The notes below the pieces were generated by a model. It saw only the letters and a program-made list of their open reading frames with translations. It was not told where the DNA came from and did not search any database. Shown here in pieces: positions 7,685 to 9,781 of a stretch of DNA of 9,781 nt. A program made the translations under genes and the position numbers. Origin of the DNA: an uncultured Eubacteriales bacterium (GTDB lineage Bacteria > Bacillota > Clostridia > Lachnospirales > CAG-274). How positions within the stretch are numbered: position 1 is the stretch's first letter; each line of letters starts with the position of its first letter. The stretch covers positions 1 through 9,781 of the forward strand of contig CAJKOJ010000071.1 in the NCBI GenBank assembly GCA_905201505.1, in the 5' to 3' direction.

Positions 7685-7768
7685 TTTTTACTGACGTTTT
7701 ATTATAATTTTTACAATTATTATGACTTTTATTTATGCTGTCTTTTCATTAGATATAACATAAACAAA

Positions 7769-7818
7769 AAATAAACCGTGCCCGTTTATATATTATGTAT
7801 AAACAGCACGGTTTATTT
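7769..7818 (-). terminator. Long hairpin terminator, probably shared by the convergent genes
   Basis: A perfect 13-bp outer stem (7769-7781 with 7806-7818, core ACCGTGC/GCACGGT) encloses a further 7-bp inner stem (GTTTATA 7784-7790 with TATAAAC 7798-7804). A small internal bulge separates the two. On the - strand it starts 2 bases after the DUF4127 stop and is followed by TTTTTTGTTTAT, a proper terminator tail. On the + strand the tail is TTTATTTATTTAACTC, weaker but T-rich, so it may also stop kinase transcription. The 84 bases between the kinase stop and the hairpin hold only AT-rich sequence with no other feature. Confidence 0.85.
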
Positions 7819-7820
7819 AT

Positions 7821-9644
7821 TTAACTCTTTACTTTGCTGATATCTGTACTAACACCTACATAAATATCAAATGTTCTTCCCCAAGGAAATTTTAATGTAT
7901 CTATAGATGCATTGTCTACAACAAACTCTTCATCATTAAATTTAAATACTTTACCTACAAATACATCTGTTACCTTTTTTGTATCTATTAAATTATAAAG
8001 TACCTGAGAATTAATTCTGTCCTGAACATTAGGTCTGTATCCCTTATTATTAAGGCTAAGCTTGCCGGACTTTGTATATATGCCGTCTTCTATTATATGC
8101 TGAATAAGTACCCTAAGCTGTGAAGAAAGCATTTCAGCAGGCCTTTTACTTGTCTCTTTAGCAATTGCTATAACTTGACTATGAGCTACACCAAGTCCGA
8201 TTGCATTGCCATTTGTATTCCATGCTGAATACATATCAAGGTCAGACAGTGACAGCCCATTTCTGTTATAAAGAAGACTTTGAAATATCTTATTTTCAGA
8301 TGCCCCGTTAAAAAGTTCAATTAATCCTATATTGCTACCATTTTTCTTTTCCCTTTTAAGCTTATCTATAGCTGATGCAGTCTTATCAACAGCAAGACTA
8401 TAATCATAAACATATATACTTACAGGTGCATTTGTATACCTTCCTATATTTCCTTTAACAAAAGCATACGATGCTCTTGCAATGTTTCCCGGTTTTTTAA
8501 CATCAAATGTTGCAACATCCTGATTTGTATCATTATATACAAAACTCATTTGTGCAGTCATATTTTTTCTTGAAGCATAATCTCTTGCATATATCAACTG
8601 AGGAACTTCATCTGTTCCATATATTATATTAACAAAGTCTCCGCTGCCTGTATTGGCTCTGCCAAGTTCCTGTTTTGAATAACTGTTTATAATATTCCTA
8701 TGAATAGATGAAGCTCCTGTTTCCATATATGTACGTGCATAACTGTATTTTATAGGCGAATCATTTTCACACTGAATCCAATCTTCGCCCATTTTGTAAA
8801 AATAAGAAATAGAATCAGGTATTTGCAAATCATCATTACTTATTACAATCTGTTCAATTTTTCCCTCTTTTTGATATTTAAGCAATTGCTTAAATATCTG
8901 TGCAGTTGTTTCATAAGGTTTTATGTAGTAATCAACATACTGCTTATAAGGTGCCTTATTTTTAATATTCTTGTTAAAATAACCAAGAAAATCCCTTTCC
9001 CACTCTGTAAGGTTATCTTCACCCAGTTCTGCAGCTTTATTTGCAGCATAACTAAATTCCATAATATACTGTGCCGGCGTAACCTCACTGTATTTGCTTT
9101 TTATTTCATCATAATTTTTAATATCCTTATTATACTTTAAATAATAATAGCCTAAACCTTTAAGTTTCTCATCATTAAACCATATTTTGTTAAAACGTGT
9201 CTCAGGCAATGTTCTTGGCACAGACAAATTTACATAATATGTAGGCTCGGGAAAATCTGTAACAAGTTCATCAAGTTCATTTAACGCCTGCTTATAGTTT
9301 TTATAGTTTATTCCACAGCGGCTGCCTACAAGTCCATTTGTTATATATGATGAAGTATTTATTATAACGGTAGTGTACTTATTATTGTTTTTTCCCACAA
9401 GTGAATAAATTTCTTCTCTTACTTTTTCACTGTTTCCTAAGTGATTATCAGGTTCATAAGAAGAGAAGAAATCCAAACTTTCCTTAGATACACTTAAATA
9501 CCTGTCATTTCCTATTTCTACAAGATTTGATAAGTATTCATCACTTATAGGTCTGCCGTCAATAGGTGCCGTTATAATAGTATTTGCATAAACAGGCAAT
9601 GCAAATAAAATTGTAAAAATAAATGCAGTTATTATTTTTTTCAT
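7821..9644 (-). CDS. Exported DUF4127 family protein
   Basis: This 607-residue protein has a clear signal peptide (1-20: MKK, hydrophobic core, VYA cleavage site), so it is probably secreted or surface-exposed. Matches to DUF4127 (PF13552) as I remember the family are APIDGRPIS (26-34; usually P-L-D-D-R-P), TNGLVGSR (102-109), VISNDDLQIP (267-276), YGTDEV (342-347), IELFNGAS (442-449) and WNTNGNAIGLG (475-485), ending with PWGRTFDIYVGV (587-598). No enzyme active site is established for the family that I know of. The invariant-looking Asp, Asn and Arg motifs suggest a ligand-binding or enzymatic protein, but this is inference. The protein seems longer than typical members of about 500 residues. 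The start is ATG 9644, not the TTG at 9656, which falls in the ribosome binding site. The gene stands alone with its own promoter and terminator and converges on the kinase gene. Confidence 0.85.
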   Translation of the reverse strand: MKKIITAFIFTILFALPVYANTIITAPIDGRPISDEYLSNLVEIGNDRYLSVSKESLDFFSSYEPDNHLGNSEKVREEIYSLVGKNNNKYTTVIINTSSYITNGLVGSRCGINYKNYKQALNELDELVTDFPEPTYYVNLSVPRTLPETRFNKIWFNDEKLKGLGYYYLKYNKDIKNYDEIKSKYSEVTPAQYIMEFSYAANKAAELGEDNLTEWERDFLGYFNKNIKNKAPYKQYVDYYIKPYETTAQIFKQLLKYQKEGKIEQIVISNDDLQIPDSISYFYKMGEDWIQCENDSPIKYSYARTYMETGASSIHRNIINSYSKQELGRANTGSGDFVNIIYGTDEVPQLIYARDYASRKNMTAQMSFVYNDTNQDVATFDVKKPGNIARASYAFVKGNIGRYTNAPVSIYVYDYSLAVDKTASAIDKLKREKKNGSNIGLIELFNGASENKIFQSLLYNRNGLSLSDLDMYSAWNTNGNAIGLGVAHSQVIAIAKETSKRPAEMLSSQLRVLIQHIIEDGIYTKSGKLSLNNKGYRPNVQDRINSQVLYNLIDTKKVTDVFVGKVFKFNDEEFVVDNASIDTLKFPWGRTFDIYVGVSTDISKVKS

Positions 9645-9647
9645 AAA

Positions 9648-9654
9648 TCCTCCC
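9648..9654 (-). promoter_or_regulatory. Ribosome binding site deciding the DUF4127 start
   Basis: On the - strand GGGAGGA is followed after 3 bases (TTT) by ATG 9644. The spacing is on the short side but acceptable. The in-frame TTG at 9656 overlaps this motif and would add MGGF before the signal peptide, so it is unlikely to be used. Confidence 0.85.
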
Positions 9655-9691
9655 AATTAAAAAACATCTTTACTATTAATTATCTCTTTAC

Positions 9692-9720
9692 ATTTTAACC
9701 TATGGACCGACATTTTTCAA
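9692..9720 (-). promoter_or_regulatory. Predicted sigma-A promoter of the DUF4127 gene
   Basis: On the - strand TTGAAA (9720-9715) is followed after exactly 17 bases by TAAAAT (9697-9692), each matching five of six consensus bases. Transcription would begin near 9685, giving a leader of roughly 40 bases before ATG 9644. I see no riboswitch-like structure in the leader and nothing recognisable between 9721 and the window end. Confidence 0.75.
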
Positions 9721-9781
9721 TAGCATATTACGTTAATTTTAGCCTTTAAAACAGTCATATAAAACATGCTTACACTTCATA

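Noticed and set aside
7701..7722. AT-only imperfect inverted repeat after the kinase stop as a terminator
   Set aside because: The stem has no G-C pairs and a mismatch, with no clear T-tract after it; the strong hairpin at 7769-7818 is a better candidate.
8823..9140. 105-residue hydrophobic open frame opposite the DUF4127 gene, and similar antisense frames within the other genes
   Set aside because: These are shadows of real coding sequence: they have no ribosome binding sites, and their Phe/Ile/Leu-rich composition is expected from the complement of Lys/Asn-rich codons.

Overview
The window looks like chromosomal DNA of a low-GC Gram-positive anaerobe, most likely a member of the Clostridia. 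The reasons are the AT-rich sequence with AAA/ATA/AGA-rich codon use, the strong GGAGG-type ribosome binding sites, the TTGAAA-17-TAAAAT-type promoters, the compact hairpin terminators and the gene content. I cannot name a genus. There are six protein-coding genes and no tRNA, rRNA, CRISPR array or insertion sequence that I can see.

Region 1 (48-4770, + strand) is a tight four-gene operon. It encodes a gliding-type (GldA/GldF/GldG-like) ABC transport complex plus a DUF4340 protein: an ATPase with a TTG start, an ABC-2 permease, a GldG-like membrane-anchored extracytoplasmic protein (ABC_transp_aux), and a membrane-anchored DUF4340 protein that appears to hold three repeats. Genes 1/2 and 3/4 overlap by one base (TAATG), and genes 2/3 are 9 bases apart, so the four products are probably made together and act as one complex. 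In the Bacteroidetes this family is linked to gliding motility; in Gram-positives the substrate is unknown. The operon ends in a good intrinsic terminator (4795-4833).

Region 2 (4834-7684, + strand) is a single gene with its own promoter. It encodes a 929-residue hybrid sensor histidine kinase with a signal peptide, two tandem periplasmic-binding-protein-like sensor domains (SBP_bac_3 type), one transmembrane helix, HisKA, HATPase_c and a C-terminal receiver. No HPt domain or DNA-binding response regulator lies next to it. An 8-bp-arm inverted repeat sits between its -35 and -10 boxes.

Region 3 (7769-9720, - strand) is a convergent single gene for a 607-residue exported DUF4127 protein. It has a clear promoter and a long hairpin terminator that probably serves both converging genes. 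The function of DUF4127 is unknown.

Two starts differ from the longest open frame: the DUF4340 gene starts at ATG 3355 and the DUF4127 gene at ATG 9644. I see no unmistakable new system. The most interesting items are the Gram-positive Gld-like complex with its triplicated DUF4340 partner, the orphan two-sensor kinase whose sensor domains lack the usual ligand-binding arginine, and the secreted DUF4127 protein beside it.
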